Origin: Bacteroidales bacterium UBA4772
GTDB lineage: Bacteria > Bacteroidota > Bacteroidia > Bacteroidales > VadinHA17
Length of the DNA stretch: 28,280 bases
Direction of reading: 5' to 3'
Assembly (NCBI GenBank): GCA_002403305.1
Contig: DHHM01000022.1
Location: forward strand, 1-28,280
Shown here in pieces: positions 17,201 through 25,070 of the stretch. Positions within the stretch are counted from its first letter, which is position 1. Each line of letters starts with the position of its first letter. Under the pieces are notes generated by a model, which saw nothing but the letters and a program-made list of their open reading frames with translations, was not told the DNA's origin and made no database searches. The position numbers were made by a program, and so were the translations under genes.

Positions 17201-19826
17201 CCTCGTTGGGCCTGTCGGTGAAGAGGATGCGACCTGTGGCGCCCAGGGCGGGTATGTTCATCCCGACAAAAGAGGGGTACGGAGCATAGGGTATCACCGT
17301 CTGTGTTATACTGGCGTCGCCGCCCTTCTCGAATACTCTGGTGGTGAAGATGGCGTTGAGCATGCCGGGAGCCATCATCTCCCTGTCGGGGGTGAAGGTG
17401 ACTGTCGCTTCGCCCGAGCTGTTGATGCTGCCGTCGAAGACCGTCTGGCTGTCGAACCAGAACTGCGAGGCAGGATCGTCAAAGTTATACTGTCCGTATT
17501 TGTCGAAGGATGTCTTTACCGGCCGAAGCAGCAGCTCCACGGTGCTCTTCATGTCGCGCGCTGTGGCTCCGTTGAGCCAGGTGACCTTCATGTCGCCGCG
17601 GAGCGACCTGTTCTCACCGCCGGCGATGGTATAGGGGAAGTCGAGCTTGATCTTCAGCCTGTTGGGCTTGACGGTCTCCACCTTGATGACCCTGGTGAAG
17701 GTGGCAGCGCCGATGCGCACCTGCGCACGGTAGTTGCCTGTCTCCGCATCGTCGGAGGTGCGGGTGGTGAAGGTCAGGAACCCCTGCGGGTTCAGCAGAG
17801 CCACCTGGTCATCGATACGCTGCCCGCGGGTGTTGTACAGCTCGAAGTGAACGGGGTGCCCGGTGGGCAGTCCCTGCCCCATGTCGCGTATTATCACCCC
17901 CACAAAGATGGAGTCCCCCGGCCGCCTCACATCGCGCTCGGTGAAGAGGAAGGCCCTGATGCCGTCCTGCGGCGACTCGCCCGAGACATCGAACGAGCTC
18001 ATGGAGAGAGCTGCACCGTCCTTGAGAGAGAGGTAGTTGCGGTTTTTGTCCTTGCGCGCTATCACCAGGAAAGGCTTCCTGGGGCAGGCCAGTGCGGCGA
18101 TGCCCGCCCTGTCGGTGGTGACAGTACCCATAAGCTGCATCTGGAAGTCGTAGATCTCGGCGGTGGCACCCTCAACAGGATCGGCGGTGCGCAGGTCGCG
18201 GACAAAGACCCTCAGGTTGTTGTCGCTGCCCCCCTTGACGATGATGCCGAGGTCAGAGGCCAGGATATTGCTGACCAGCTTCTTGTAGGGACTGTAGTAG
18301 GCGTCGTTGCAGGGGTTGCTGCTCTCGCGCCAGTTATAGGCATACTCGTAGAAGAGCCCCTCCTCGGAGAGAGAATAATAATCATCCGATCCCTCCCACC
18401 TGCGATCGACATCCACCTGCTCAAGCATCTGCTCATAGACCGACTCCTTTCGTTCCCCGGAACATGGGTAGAGCGAATAGGAGGGTCGCATCCCCAGTTC
18501 AACACGGTAGAGAATCCCGGGCTCCGGCTCGATGTAATCTGCCAGGTCTATGGTAAAGAGGTTGTAGCGGTTCGGATCGAAGCCTGCACCGGCGGTGAGG
18601 TCGATGCGGCCACGGCAGACAGGCCTGCCGAACTGTCGCACGCTGTGGTACTCCCCGGCCTCGCCCATGCTGTTCTGCTGCAGGAAATAAGGCAGGTTGT
18701 TTTCGAATATCTTGATTATGGTGAGATCGACGGCACTAAGGTTGGCAGCCATGAACGGGAAGATGAGGTTGCCGGATGAGGGCATGATCACACCCCTGCC
18801 GGCCGACCTTATGCCCGGCTCTACAGGAGTGAAGTTGATGCCCCTCGTGACAGCCTCGCCGAGCTTCTCGCCGCGGGAGTTGCGCAGGGAGCCGTCGACG
18901 GTGATCTTAACCTCGCCGATGACATAGTCGCCCGGGATGACCAGCAGCCTGTTGCCGTCGGCGCTGAGGGAGAGAGGATGATACGGTTCCGAGGTGACCA
19001 TCCCGTCGAGCTCGCCTCCTGCATCCAGCAGATCGGAGAAGAATATCTCGATGCTCTTGCTCTCACCCGTGTTAACCTTCATATCGGTAACCATGAAGTC
19101 GCCCGCGGCAGGTATGGCCACGGGGATTTCGCCCTTCGTCTTTATCCCGTATGGAGTGCCGTTCCATGCCACCGTCAGCCGGCTCTCATCATCGCCCCGG
19201 CCTATGTTTTTGATCTTGAAACTGTGGATGTTGCCGCTGCCGTGCTCCCAGGTCATTTTCTCATCGCGTTTGCCGGTGCGGGCGGTGAGGTATTTCTCGA
19301 CCTCGGCATTGTCGATGCGGTCAGAGGTGACGATGGTGCCTGTGAGCGTGTATGTGCTCCCGTCAGGAGGGGTGACAGTTATCGGGTCGAGGTTAACCGT
19401 GAAGTTCTTCTCCACGGTGCGGAAGGCCAGGGGGAAGAAACGAAGCCGCTCCTCCATCTTTCCGAACCTGCTCATGTCAAGTTTACCCTGGTAGGAGGTG
19501 CCGGGTGCCAGCGGCCGCGATGGCCTGAATACCAGCGTGATATCGTCGGCCCACTCCGCCGTGCCCTTGATGTCAGGGGTGAACGAGAAGAGTCCCTGTG
19601 TGCGGCTGCGGTCGACGGTTGCCGCGAACCCGGGGGTGAAGACCACCTGCACCGTGGTCAGCGCCGGGACTGTTCCGGCAGTGTATGCCGAGATGAACTT
19701 GCTGAAGCCCTTGTCGATGACGGTGATGGCAGGAGGGAGGTCGGTGGAGCTGTCAGGTGAGACCCTTCCGCATGACATGATGATCACGGCCACAGCAGCG
19801 GCAACGGTGAGAAGTTGACGGTTCAT
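14274..19826 (-). CDS. Bacterial alpha-2-macroglobulin, lipoprotein with intact thioester
   Basis: A 1850-residue periplasmic protease trap. The N-terminus MNRQLLTVAAAVAVIIMSCG is a lipoprotein signal with acylated Cys19, so it is membrane-anchored. Repeated macroglobulin beta domains fill the N-terminal two thirds. The central portion has YTLAVVDEGLLDLTGF, typical of the domain before the thioester domain. The thioester itself is FPHGCTEQI with Cys1404, so covalent protease capture should work. A helical thioester domain and C-terminal receptor-like domain follow (LALTQMVPSGWEIQNTRLFE). When an attacking protease cuts the bait region, the thioester crosslinks to it (family knowledge). The ATG is 22 bases after the lipoprotein gene's stop, so the two form one transcription unit, with pbpC downstream. 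Confidence 0.95.
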   Translation of the reverse strand: MNRQLLTVAAAVAVIIMSCGRVSPDSSTDLPPAITVIDKGFSKFISAYTAGTVPALTTVQVVFTPGFAATVDRSRTQGLFSFTPDIKGTAEWADDITLVFRPSRPLAPGTSYQGKLDMSRFGKMEERLRFFPLAFRTVEKNFTVNLDPITVTPPDGSTYTLTGTIVTSDRIDNAEVEKYLTARTGKRDEKMTWEHGSGNIHSFKIKNIGRGDDESRLTVAWNGTPYGIKTKGEIPVAIPAAGDFMVTDMKVNTGESKSIEIFFSDLLDAGGELDGMVTSEPYHPLSLSADGNRLLVIPGDYVIGEVKITVDGSLRNSRGEKLGEAVTRGINFTPVEPGIRSAGRGVIMPSSGNLIFPFMAANLSAVDLTIIKIFENNLPYFLQQNSMGEAGEYHSVRQFGRPVCRGRIDLTAGAGFDPNRYNLFTIDLADYIEPEPGILYRVELGMRPSYSLYPCSGERKESVYEQMLEQVDVDRRWEGSDDYYSLSEEGLFYEYAYNWRESSNPCNDAYYSPYKKLVSNILASDLGIIVKGGSDNNLRVFVRDLRTADPVEGATAEIYDFQMQLMGTVTTDRAGIAALACPRKPFLVIARKDKNRNYLSLKDGAALSMSSFDVSGESPQDGIRAFLFTERDVRRPGDSIFVGVIIRDMGQGLPTGHPVHFELYNTRGQRIDDQVALLNPQGFLTFTTRTSDDAETGNYRAQVRIGAATFTRVIKVETVKPNRLKIKLDFPYTIAGGENRSLRGDMKVTWLNGATARDMKSTVELLLRPVKTSFDKYGQYNFDDPASQFWFDSQTVFDGSINSSGEATVTFTPDREMMAPGMLNAIFTTRVFEKGGDASITQTVIPYAPYPSFVGMNIPALGATGRILFTDRPNEVRLVTVDKNGKPVRSQVEVNVWKLDYRWWWESDEEYLGSYISRSSTNNIFRQTVTTSTAGEGTVSFSVDKQRWGRYLVRATLPSGHSTGMIVLVDWPWDYGMKPGGNDGASLLQLNTDRDKYAVGDEISLTFPSPENGRAIITIENSTGLLDITEVNTQAGNSEVKVKATAAMAPNAYLCVTMLQPHSQTVNDAPVRLYGVIPVMVENPSSRLTPVINMPDRIRSRQEFEIKVEEKNRQEMTYTLAVVDEGLLDLTGFRTPDPWKWFFVKHALGVKTWDLYDIVFGAFGGKLGRALAIGGSEAAIDQSKNRARRFEPVVRFIGPFTLAPGKTGSHKITLPQYTGSVRVMVTAAGKGNTFGAAEKSVTVSDPLMILATAPRVLSPGDKVALPVTVFAQENKIGEVQVTATGNEMVSFTRASDAVRFTEPGDKDLELFFNTADRQGKAEIKVTASGGGESATYNLQLQVRHPNPPERRAETQSIPAGGRFTKSFVPFGVPGTSMATVEVFSLPPVNLSRRLGYLTSFPHGCTEQIISAAFPQVYLPDLLGAGLHDAAAVRNNVQEALRNIATRQLATGALTLWPGGPYPDDWVTSYAGHFAIEAQRAGYALPAGFLSKWTSYQHSTASSWRYQPQYRYTANDQAYRLFTLALAGSPDRGAMNRMRENTDLPALARWFLAAAYATIGRPEVAQGLTDVRNLKSDAEYSQYYYGSTLRDQSIILYTLTMLGNTDEALKLLKEVSAALSRDSWYSTQTTAWGLFAWMNFSRKMNSDVNKPMKVSLEFNGNREKLSSAEGSVMRTLMPAGSNTLVVENESDNPLFVTFTEEGVPAATDATVTEKNLSMKVSYTDMEQNAVDVSSMAQGSSFMMTVSVTNTTFRQVSNLALTQMVPSGWEIQNTRLFEASLPVKESGYDYRDFRDDRVFSYFSLKPGETRRYFIILTAAYRGSYSMPAVVCEAMYDEGVTARRPGFAVEVRE

Positions 19827-19848
19827 GATATAAGGTTTTTCGGTTTGT

Positions 19849-20751
19849 TCAGACAGCAGTGACCTCGGCCCTCAGCCTGGCCACGTAATCGCGTATCTCA
19901 TTCAGGGTGCCCACGGTGACATTCATCTCCGTCCCTGTCGTGGTGATCATCTGCCGCAGTGTGTCAACGGCGACATCCCCCTTCTGATAGTATATGTCAA
20001 AGGTATCAAACCAGCGATTGAGGTACTTCAGTTTCTTGGTGTAGAAGACAACCATGGGGTCGTCATAATAGTTCTTCATGAAGCTGAGCAGCGAGGTGAG
20101 CGAATACTTCTGCTCGGCTATCTTGCCAACCACCTCAGGGTCAGGGTTTGCCGGGTCATAGGCCAGCTGTGTCGCGAGGTACATCGCCTCTATCCATCCT
20201 CCCATGAGCATCAGCCCCAGGGTGCCTTCGCTGCCCTCGCCGCGCAGGTGCGCATCGATCTTCGCATAGGCATTGTTCATCAGCCTGGTGAGTGAGTCGG
20301 CATTGCTCATATCGGCATTCAGACTTCCAATGGCATCCGCCAGGAAGGTGTCAGGCATGTTGAGCCGTTCGCTGAGCGATTTTATAGTGCTGAAATAGCT
20401 CATTGTCTGGCGGTTGACGCCGAAGAGCTTTATGTAACCCATGTCGACACCGTAAACGCCCAGGTTCATGGCGGCCTTGTAACTGCTCATATAGAGATCG
20501 CGGTTTTCGGGGGCAAGGACGATGGTGTCACTGAAGGGGATATGCAGCCGCTCGAAGATATTGGTCACCTCCACGGGCGTCAGCAGTCCGTAATAGATCT
20601 CCCTGAGTTTTTCCGCCTCGTTGGGGGTCTCGGGATGGTATGTCGAGAAAACCGGAACGAGGATGCCGGAGCCCTTTTCTGCCCGTCTGCATGAGGTGAA
20701 GGTGAGGGTCATCACAGAGAGCATAATGAGGGCGGGAAGCAGTAGTCTCAT
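19849..20751 (-). CDS. Lipoprotein of unknown function upstream of alpha-2-macroglobulin
   Basis: The product is 300 residues from ATG 20751. The N-terminus MRLLLPALIMLSVMTLTFTS followed by CRR is a lipoprotein signal peptide with the acylated cysteine at residue 21. A longer frame exists from GTG 20853, but its extra 34 codons run through the dnaG tail repeats and would bury the signal, so I reject it. The mature part is mostly helical in appearance with a tyrosine-rich middle (SSYKAAMNLGVYGVDMGYI) and no catalytic motif I can name. It resembles uncharacterised Bacteroidetes lipoproteins. Spacing of 22 bases to the macroglobulin gene suggests the two envelope proteins are made together and may act together. 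Confidence 0.85.
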   Translation of the reverse strand: MRLLLPALIMLSVMTLTFTSCRRAEKGSGILVPVFSTYHPETPNEAEKLREIYYGLLTPVEVTNIFERLHIPFSDTIVLAPENRDLYMSSYKAAMNLGVYGVDMGYIKLFGVNRQTMSYFSTIKSLSERLNMPDTFLADAIGSLNADMSNADSLTRLMNNAYAKIDAHLRGEGSEGTLGLMLMGGWIEAMYLATQLAYDPANPDPEVVGKIAEQKYSLTSLLSFMKNYYDDPMVVFYTKKLKYLNRWFDTFDIYYQKGDVAVDTLRQMITTTGTEMNVTVGTLNEIRDYVARLRAEVTAV

Positions 20752-20802
20752 GGTTCCGGAAATTTTCCACAAGTTAAGAAAAATGTTGTTTGGTTTTCTG
20801 TT

Positions 20803-20906
20803 GTCACAGGACGATGCTGGCGCCGGGTGCTGCAGATATTGTGTTGCTGTCACAGGACGAAGAGGCTGCCGGGCCCGGAAAAGCTTTTTGCTGTTGTCAC
20901 AGGACT
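20803..20906. repeat. Three imperfect tandem copies of the dnaG 3' end
   Basis: TGTCACAGGAC occurs at 20803-20813, 20849-20859 and 20896-20906, spaced 46 and 47 bases. The flanking bases are also partly similar (GC-rich CCGG segment on one side, TTTTGCTG-like on the other). The third copy contains the dnaG stop codon, so the repeats appear to be decayed duplications of the end of dnaG extending into the space before the lipoprotein gene. Confidence 0.6.
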
Positions 20907-22837
20907 ATGCGGCCACCCAGTCCGGCTGAAATTTTCTTTTGCAGCGAGGTCATCGCCTTGTAGCGTGCCTGCAGCTCCGATATCTTCTCGTCGTCGCCTG
21001 CCGCCTCAGCCATCGCTTTGCGTATCTCCTTCTGCATCACCTTGATCTTGTCACCCTTGAACTTGAGTACTGAGTCGAGGACGATCTCTTTGACCTTCAT
21101 CTCCTCCGTCTCGACGAAGGCTCCGTGTGACCTCCATATGTTGCTCAGGGTGTACTGCTCGGTCAGCATGTCAACGACTGTTGAGCTGATGACGGGATCT
21201 GCATGCTGTACGAAGTGGCGTTCGCTGGCGACGAGTCCCTGGGTGACAAGGAAGGTTATCTCTGAATAGATGGTTGAGAAGAGGGTGTCCTCAAACTCCA
21301 GCTCATCCTCCGTTATCTGCGAGATGATATAGTCGGCCACGGTGGTGACGGTCTCGATGCCCGACTCTTTGTCGGTTTCGCGTGTCAGCACCTCGGAGCC
21401 GTAGCGTATCAGGAGGCGCAGCAGTTCCTTCTCAGAGTAGTGTGATGTCGCCTCTTTGATCTTCTGTTTCTGCACTGTGGACTGCGGCGCCACCACGGCA
21501 TCCTGCACCGGCCAGGTGTTGCGGTCGCGGAACGTCTGCTGCTTGCGCAGCTTCAGCACCTCGTCGAGCACCACCTCCTCGGGCATGCCCAGCAGCCTGC
21601 TGCTCTCCTTGACATAGATGGTGCGGGCGATCTGGTCGGGGATGACGGCTATGGAGCGAACCACCTCACGCACCAGGTTGGCACGGCGGACGGGGTCGTT
21701 CTGCGCCTCATCGAGCAGCAGCCTGGTCTTGAAGCGGATGAAGTCGGTCTCGTTCTCCTTCAGGAAGGTCTTGAACTTCTCGTTGGATAACTTTTTAGAG
21801 TAGGAGTCGGGGTCCTCGCCCTCGGGCAGCATGACGATGCGTACGTTCATCCCCTCCTCCAGCACCATGTCGGTGCCGCGCAGTGAGGCCTTGACGCCTG
21901 CCGGGTCGCCGTCGTAGAGCATGGTGATGTTGGGAGTGAAGCGCTTGATGAGGCGTATCTGCTCCTGTGTCAGGGCGGTGCCGGAGGAGGCTACAACGTT
22001 CTCCACGCCCGATTCATGCATGGAGAGCACATCGGTGTAGCCCTCCACCAGGTAGCAGCGGTCTTCACGGCTGATGGCCTGGCGTGCCTGGAAGATGCCG
22101 TAGACAATGCGGCTCTTGTGATATATCTCTGTCTCGGGCGTGTTGACATACTTCGCCGCCTTGAGGTCTTTCTTGATGATGCGGCCGCCGAAGCCCAGCA
22201 CCTGCCCCGAGAGCGAATGTATGGGGAACATGATCCGTCCCGCGAAGCGGTCGAAGAGATAGCCCTCCCTGTCGATGGTGAGGCCGCTCATGACGAGGTA
22301 CTCGCTCTTGTAACCCGCGGCGATGGCCTTCTGGGTAAAGTCGTCACGCTTCTCATTGCAGTATCCCACCTCGAATTTCTTCAGGATGGCGTCGCCGAAG
22401 CCGCGCTCGCGGAAGTAGGACAAGCCCAGCGCCATGCCCTCATGGCCGTGGAAGAGAGTCTCTGTGAAAAGGCGGGCGGCGTACTGGGTGACGACCAGCA
22501 TGCTCTCGCGCTCGTTCTGTTTGGCGATCTCCTCGGGCGTGACCTCCTTCTCTTCAATCTCTATGTGATATTTCTTCGCCAGCCAGCGGAGTGCCTCGGG
22601 GTATGAGAGGTGCTCGTGCTCCATGATGAAGTTGACGGCGTTGCCGCCCTTGCCGCAGCCGAAGCACTTGAAGATGCCCTTGGCGGGCGAGACGGTAAAT
22701 GAGGGAGTCTTCTCGTTATGGAACGGACAGAGACCTATGTGGTTAACCCCTCTGCGCTTGAGCGAAACAAACTCGGACACCACGTCTGTTATCTGCGCGG
22801 CGTCAAAGATTCGCTCTATGGTTGAGTGGTCGATCAT
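20897..22837 (-). CDS. dnaG: DNA primase DnaG
   Basis: Makes RNA primers at the replication fork. The 646-residue protein has the zinc-binding domain with Cys37, His40, Cys58 and Cys61 (LCPFHNEKTPSF, KCFGCGKGG). The catalytic core follows, with Toprim motifs VEGYTDV (about 264-270) and YDGDPAG (about 308-314), then a C-terminal helicase-interaction region that is divergent, as expected. Length and N-terminus (MIDHSTIERIFDAA) are normal. A TACCTTTA box 8 bases before the ATG on the minus strand is close to the -7 consensus but would leave almost no leader. No rpsU or rpoD is attached, unlike the proteobacterial arrangement. Its stop codon lies inside a tandem repeat. Confidence 0.97.
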   Translation of the reverse strand: MIDHSTIERIFDAAQITDVVSEFVSLKRRGVNHIGLCPFHNEKTPSFTVSPAKGIFKCFGCGKGGNAVNFIMEHEHLSYPEALRWLAKKYHIEIEEKEVTPEEIAKQNERESMLVVTQYAARLFTETLFHGHEGMALGLSYFRERGFGDAILKKFEVGYCNEKRDDFTQKAIAAGYKSEYLVMSGLTIDREGYLFDRFAGRIMFPIHSLSGQVLGFGGRIIKKDLKAAKYVNTPETEIYHKSRIVYGIFQARQAISREDRCYLVEGYTDVLSMHESGVENVVASSGTALTQEQIRLIKRFTPNITMLYDGDPAGVKASLRGTDMVLEEGMNVRIVMLPEGEDPDSYSKKLSNEKFKTFLKENETDFIRFKTRLLLDEAQNDPVRRANLVREVVRSIAVIPDQIARTIYVKESSRLLGMPEEVVLDEVLKLRKQQTFRDRNTWPVQDAVVAPQSTVQKQKIKEATSHYSEKELLRLLIRYGSEVLTRETDKESGIETVTTVADYIISQITEDELEFEDTLFSTIYSEITFLVTQGLVASERHFVQHADPVISSTVVDMLTEQYTLSNIWRSHGAFVETEEMKVKEIVLDSVLKFKGDKIKVMQKEIRKAMAEAAGDDEKISELQARYKAMTSLQKKISAGLGGRIVL

Positions 22838-22893
22838 GGGTCAGTAAAGGTATTAAAAATAGAGATCAGGCAGCGGGGTCCGATGCCGACACT

Positions 22894-24234
22894 TCATTGC
22901 TCACCACCCATACCGGGGTCAACAATATCAAGCAGCTTTTTTGTGTAATCGACCAAGAAAAGTGGAATATTCAATATCCCTCCGTTGAAATTTAGGTTGC
23001 GGAGGGAAAACCGTATACTCACCGCAGGATTGTATTCCTTGCGATACCAGGACAAGCTCTTACTTCTGATATTCTCATCGGATTTTACTTCGACAGGAAT
23101 AATATCATTGCCTGACTGAATAAGAAAATCGACTTCCGCTATGTTGTTTGATTTCCAGTAATTTGGCATACCTTCAAATTGATTAATCAGGCTAGCCAGA
23201 ACAAAGTTTTCTGTAAGGGCACCTTTAAATTCAGTGAATAGCCTGTTCCCTTCAGATACAGCAACAGGGTCAAGTAAAGACAATCGTCGCAGTATCCCCA
23301 CATCAGGCAAATAGATCTTAAAAGCTGTAAGATCATCATATGCAGGCAGCGGCAGTGAGGGAGCGGTGACACGGTTTATTTTCAGAGCCAATCCTGCATT
23401 CACAAGCCATAGAAGGGCATTCTCATAATCTCTTGCTCTTGCACCGGGTCTGACGGCATGATAAATAAACTTTTTGTTCTCCTTTGCCAATTGTGAGGGC
23501 AAGGATTTCCAGATATAGTTAATTTTTGGAATATCCTTATTTTCAACATGTTTAGAGAAATCAAGAAGATATGAATTAATGATTCCCTGCAGCACCTCCT
23601 GGGTGCCGGTAATGTCTTTATCGTCAAGCAACCTCACAACTGCCTCGGGCATCCCACCGCATATATAATACATCTTTAGTTTATCCCGCAGTGGATTGAA
23701 AAATATATCAGGAATAGGTTCTGCCTTGTCCAGCTGTTCAATAAAATTGAACAGCTCAGGTGATGAGGCTTTCAGAAACCCGGAAAAAGATACCGGATGC
23801 AGATCTAAGAAATCAACTTTCCCGACGGGGAATGATGCACCCCGGCTCATTGCAACACCAAGTAACGATCCGGCACAGGCGATAACGTAATCGGGACGCT
23901 CTTCGCAGAAATATTTCAGTGAGTTCAGGGCGTCATTGCACTCCTGAATCTCATCGAAAATAATAAGTGTTTTTTGAGGTACAATGGGTCTCCCCTGTAC
24001 CAGTGCAAGATTATCGATGATCCTCTCCGGATCTTTTGTACTACTGAAAAACTGCTCCAGCTCTTTTTGTTTTTCAAAATTGAAATAAGCTGTGTCATCA
24101 AAATAGACTGAGCCGAAATGTTTCAGCAGCCATGTCTTGCCAACCTGTCTTACGCCCTGCAGAATCAAAGGTTTCCTGGAAGCTTTGTCTTTCCAGTCAA
24201 CCAGACGTGTTAAAATATCTCTTTCTAATCTCAT
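22894..24234 (-). CDS. AAA_14/DUF4143 family ATPase, copy 1
   Basis: The 446-residue protein has an N-terminal P-loop domain with GVRQVGKT (27-34), Walker B LIIFDEIQE (about 90-98) and sensor segment CAGSLLGVAMSRG. A C-terminal DUF4143 domain ends with AEVDFLIQ.....IIPVEVKS, the PD-(D/E)XK-like nuclease fold signature. The family is abundant and often variable in Bacteroidetes. Its biological role is not established, and suggestions include toxin-antitoxin-like or mobile-element functions. The gene is visibly more AT-rich than dnaG and the yhbP-like gene on either side, suggesting acquisition. A perfect inverted repeat lies immediately upstream of its ATG. A second member of the family is at the right edge. 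Confidence 0.92.
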   Translation of the reverse strand: MRLERDILTRLVDWKDKASRKPLILQGVRQVGKTWLLKHFGSVYFDDTAYFNFEKQKELEQFFSSTKDPERIIDNLALVQGRPIVPQKTLIIFDEIQECNDALNSLKYFCEERPDYVIACAGSLLGVAMSRGASFPVGKVDFLDLHPVSFSGFLKASSPELFNFIEQLDKAEPIPDIFFNPLRDKLKMYYICGGMPEAVVRLLDDKDITGTQEVLQGIINSYLLDFSKHVENKDIPKINYIWKSLPSQLAKENKKFIYHAVRPGARARDYENALLWLVNAGLALKINRVTAPSLPLPAYDDLTAFKIYLPDVGILRRLSLLDPVAVSEGNRLFTEFKGALTENFVLASLINQFEGMPNYWKSNNIAEVDFLIQSGNDIIPVEVKSDENIRSKSLSWYRKEYNPAVSIRFSLRNLNFNGGILNIPLFLVDYTKKLLDIVDPGMGGEQ

Positions 24235-24236
24235 AT

Positions 24237-24264
24237 TTCACATAATTAATATCATTTATGTGAA
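24237..24264 (-). promoter_or_regulatory. Inverted repeat directly upstream of ATPase copy 1
   Basis: TTCACATAA (24237-24245) and TTATGTGAA (24256-24264) form a perfect 9-base inverted repeat with a 10-base spacer, two bases upstream of the ATG. It could be an operator or a translation-controlling hairpin. The half-site resembles TTTCACAAATA upstream of rloA. Confidence 0.45.
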
Positions 24265-24339
24265 TCTAATCACAAAAATAATATTAATTATTGGAATAAA
24301 GAATGGAGATCAGCATTTATAATGAATTATTTTTTGAGA

Positions 24340-24771
24340 TCAGGATGACCATAAGATCTTCTTTCCGAAGCCCAGTCGGTTGTCCGTGAGCTTGATATGG
24401 TTGAGGTGGATGACCCACAGGTGCAGATCCACGAGGGCGGCGTAGGGGAAGCGCCTGAGGTAGATGCGGCGGGCGCGCTTCAGGTCGTCGCCTTCCGGTT
24501 CGCTGACGGTGCCGGTGAACTGCGCCCCGCGGATGCGACCCACGCGTTTTGTCTCAAGGGCGATGGTGCCGGCAACTTCAGGACTGCTACGGAACTCCGC
24601 ACCGTGACGTGTTTCAGGATCGGTGGTGATGACCAGGGTGTTGTTCTCCTCGTCCCATGCATAGAAGCACGATGCGCACCAGGGTCCGCGCTCGCTGACG
24701 GTGGCAATGCTCAGCACATGGTGACGCCGGAACAGCGACTTTATTCTTTTGTGAAGTTCTGCTTCTGCCAT
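24340..24771 (-). CDS. YhbP-like (UPF0306) pyridoxamine-phosphate-oxidase-fold protein
   Basis: The 143-residue protein matches E. coli YhbP along its length: WCASCFYAWDEENNTL, ETRHGAEFRSSPEVAGTIA, RIRGAQFTGTV, RRFPYAA and the closing KLTDNRLGFGKKILW. The fold is the FMN-binding split barrel shared with pyridoxamine 5'-phosphate oxidases. No reaction is established for the YhbP group, so only general flavin or haem-related redox roles can be suggested. Length is normal and the ATG is clear. It sits between the ATPase and the ubiX tail repeats, transcribed in the same direction. Confidence 0.85.
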   Translation of the reverse strand: MAEAELHKRIKSLFRRHHVLSIATVSERGPWCASCFYAWDEENNTLVITTDPETRHGAEFRSSPEVAGTIALETKRVGRIRGAQFTGTVSEPEGDDLKRARRIYLRRFPYAALVDLHLWVIHLNHIKLTDNRLGFGKKILWSS

Positions 24772-24820
24772 CCGGCTCTCTGATTGTTTATGCTTAACCC
24801 TTTAATTGATACTATCTGTC

Positions 24821-25070
24821 CCACCTGAGTGTGTCAATGGATGACCCTTTGCTTTTATCTGGCTCACCGGGGCATTACCATTGGCTAACAAACTGATTGT
24901 GATCAATATGACTAACCCTCCTCTTTCCACCTGATTGTGATCAATATGACTAACCCTCTTCGTTCCACCTGAGTGTGTTAATGAATAACCCTTTCCTTTT
25001 ATCTGGCTCACCTGGGCATTACCATTGGCTAAAAAACTGATTGTGATCAATATGACTAGCCCTCCTCGTT
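24821..25070. repeat. Tandem repeat array of the ubiX 3' end (106 + 38 + 106 bp)
   Basis: Three adjoining units, each starting CCACCTGA on the plus strand: 24821-24926 (106 bp), 24927-24964 (38 bp) and 24965-25070 (106 bp). The long units are nearly identical and share TTTTATCTGGCTCACC, GGGCATTACCATTGGCTAA and a closing TGATTGTGATCAATATGACT. The short unit keeps only its beginning and that closing segment. The rightmost unit contains the last codons and stop of ubiX (NEEG, TAG), so the array is a repeated duplication of the gene's 3' end and trailer. The copies differ at single bases, which allows their order to be followed. Confidence 0.9.

Noticed and set aside
17847..19760. Long plus-strand ORFs (310 and 260 residues) opposite the macroglobulin gene
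   Set aside because: They are antisense to a clear GC-rich gene, and their composition (runs of His, Arg, Gly) is typical of shadow frames.
20752..20853. N-terminal extension of the lipoprotein from GTG 20853
   Set aside because: The extension crosses the dnaG tail repeats and would place the lipoprotein signal internally.
24821..25070. Possible CRISPR array
   Set aside because: The units are 106 and 38 bp with no constant repeat alternating with unique spacers, and no cas gene is near.
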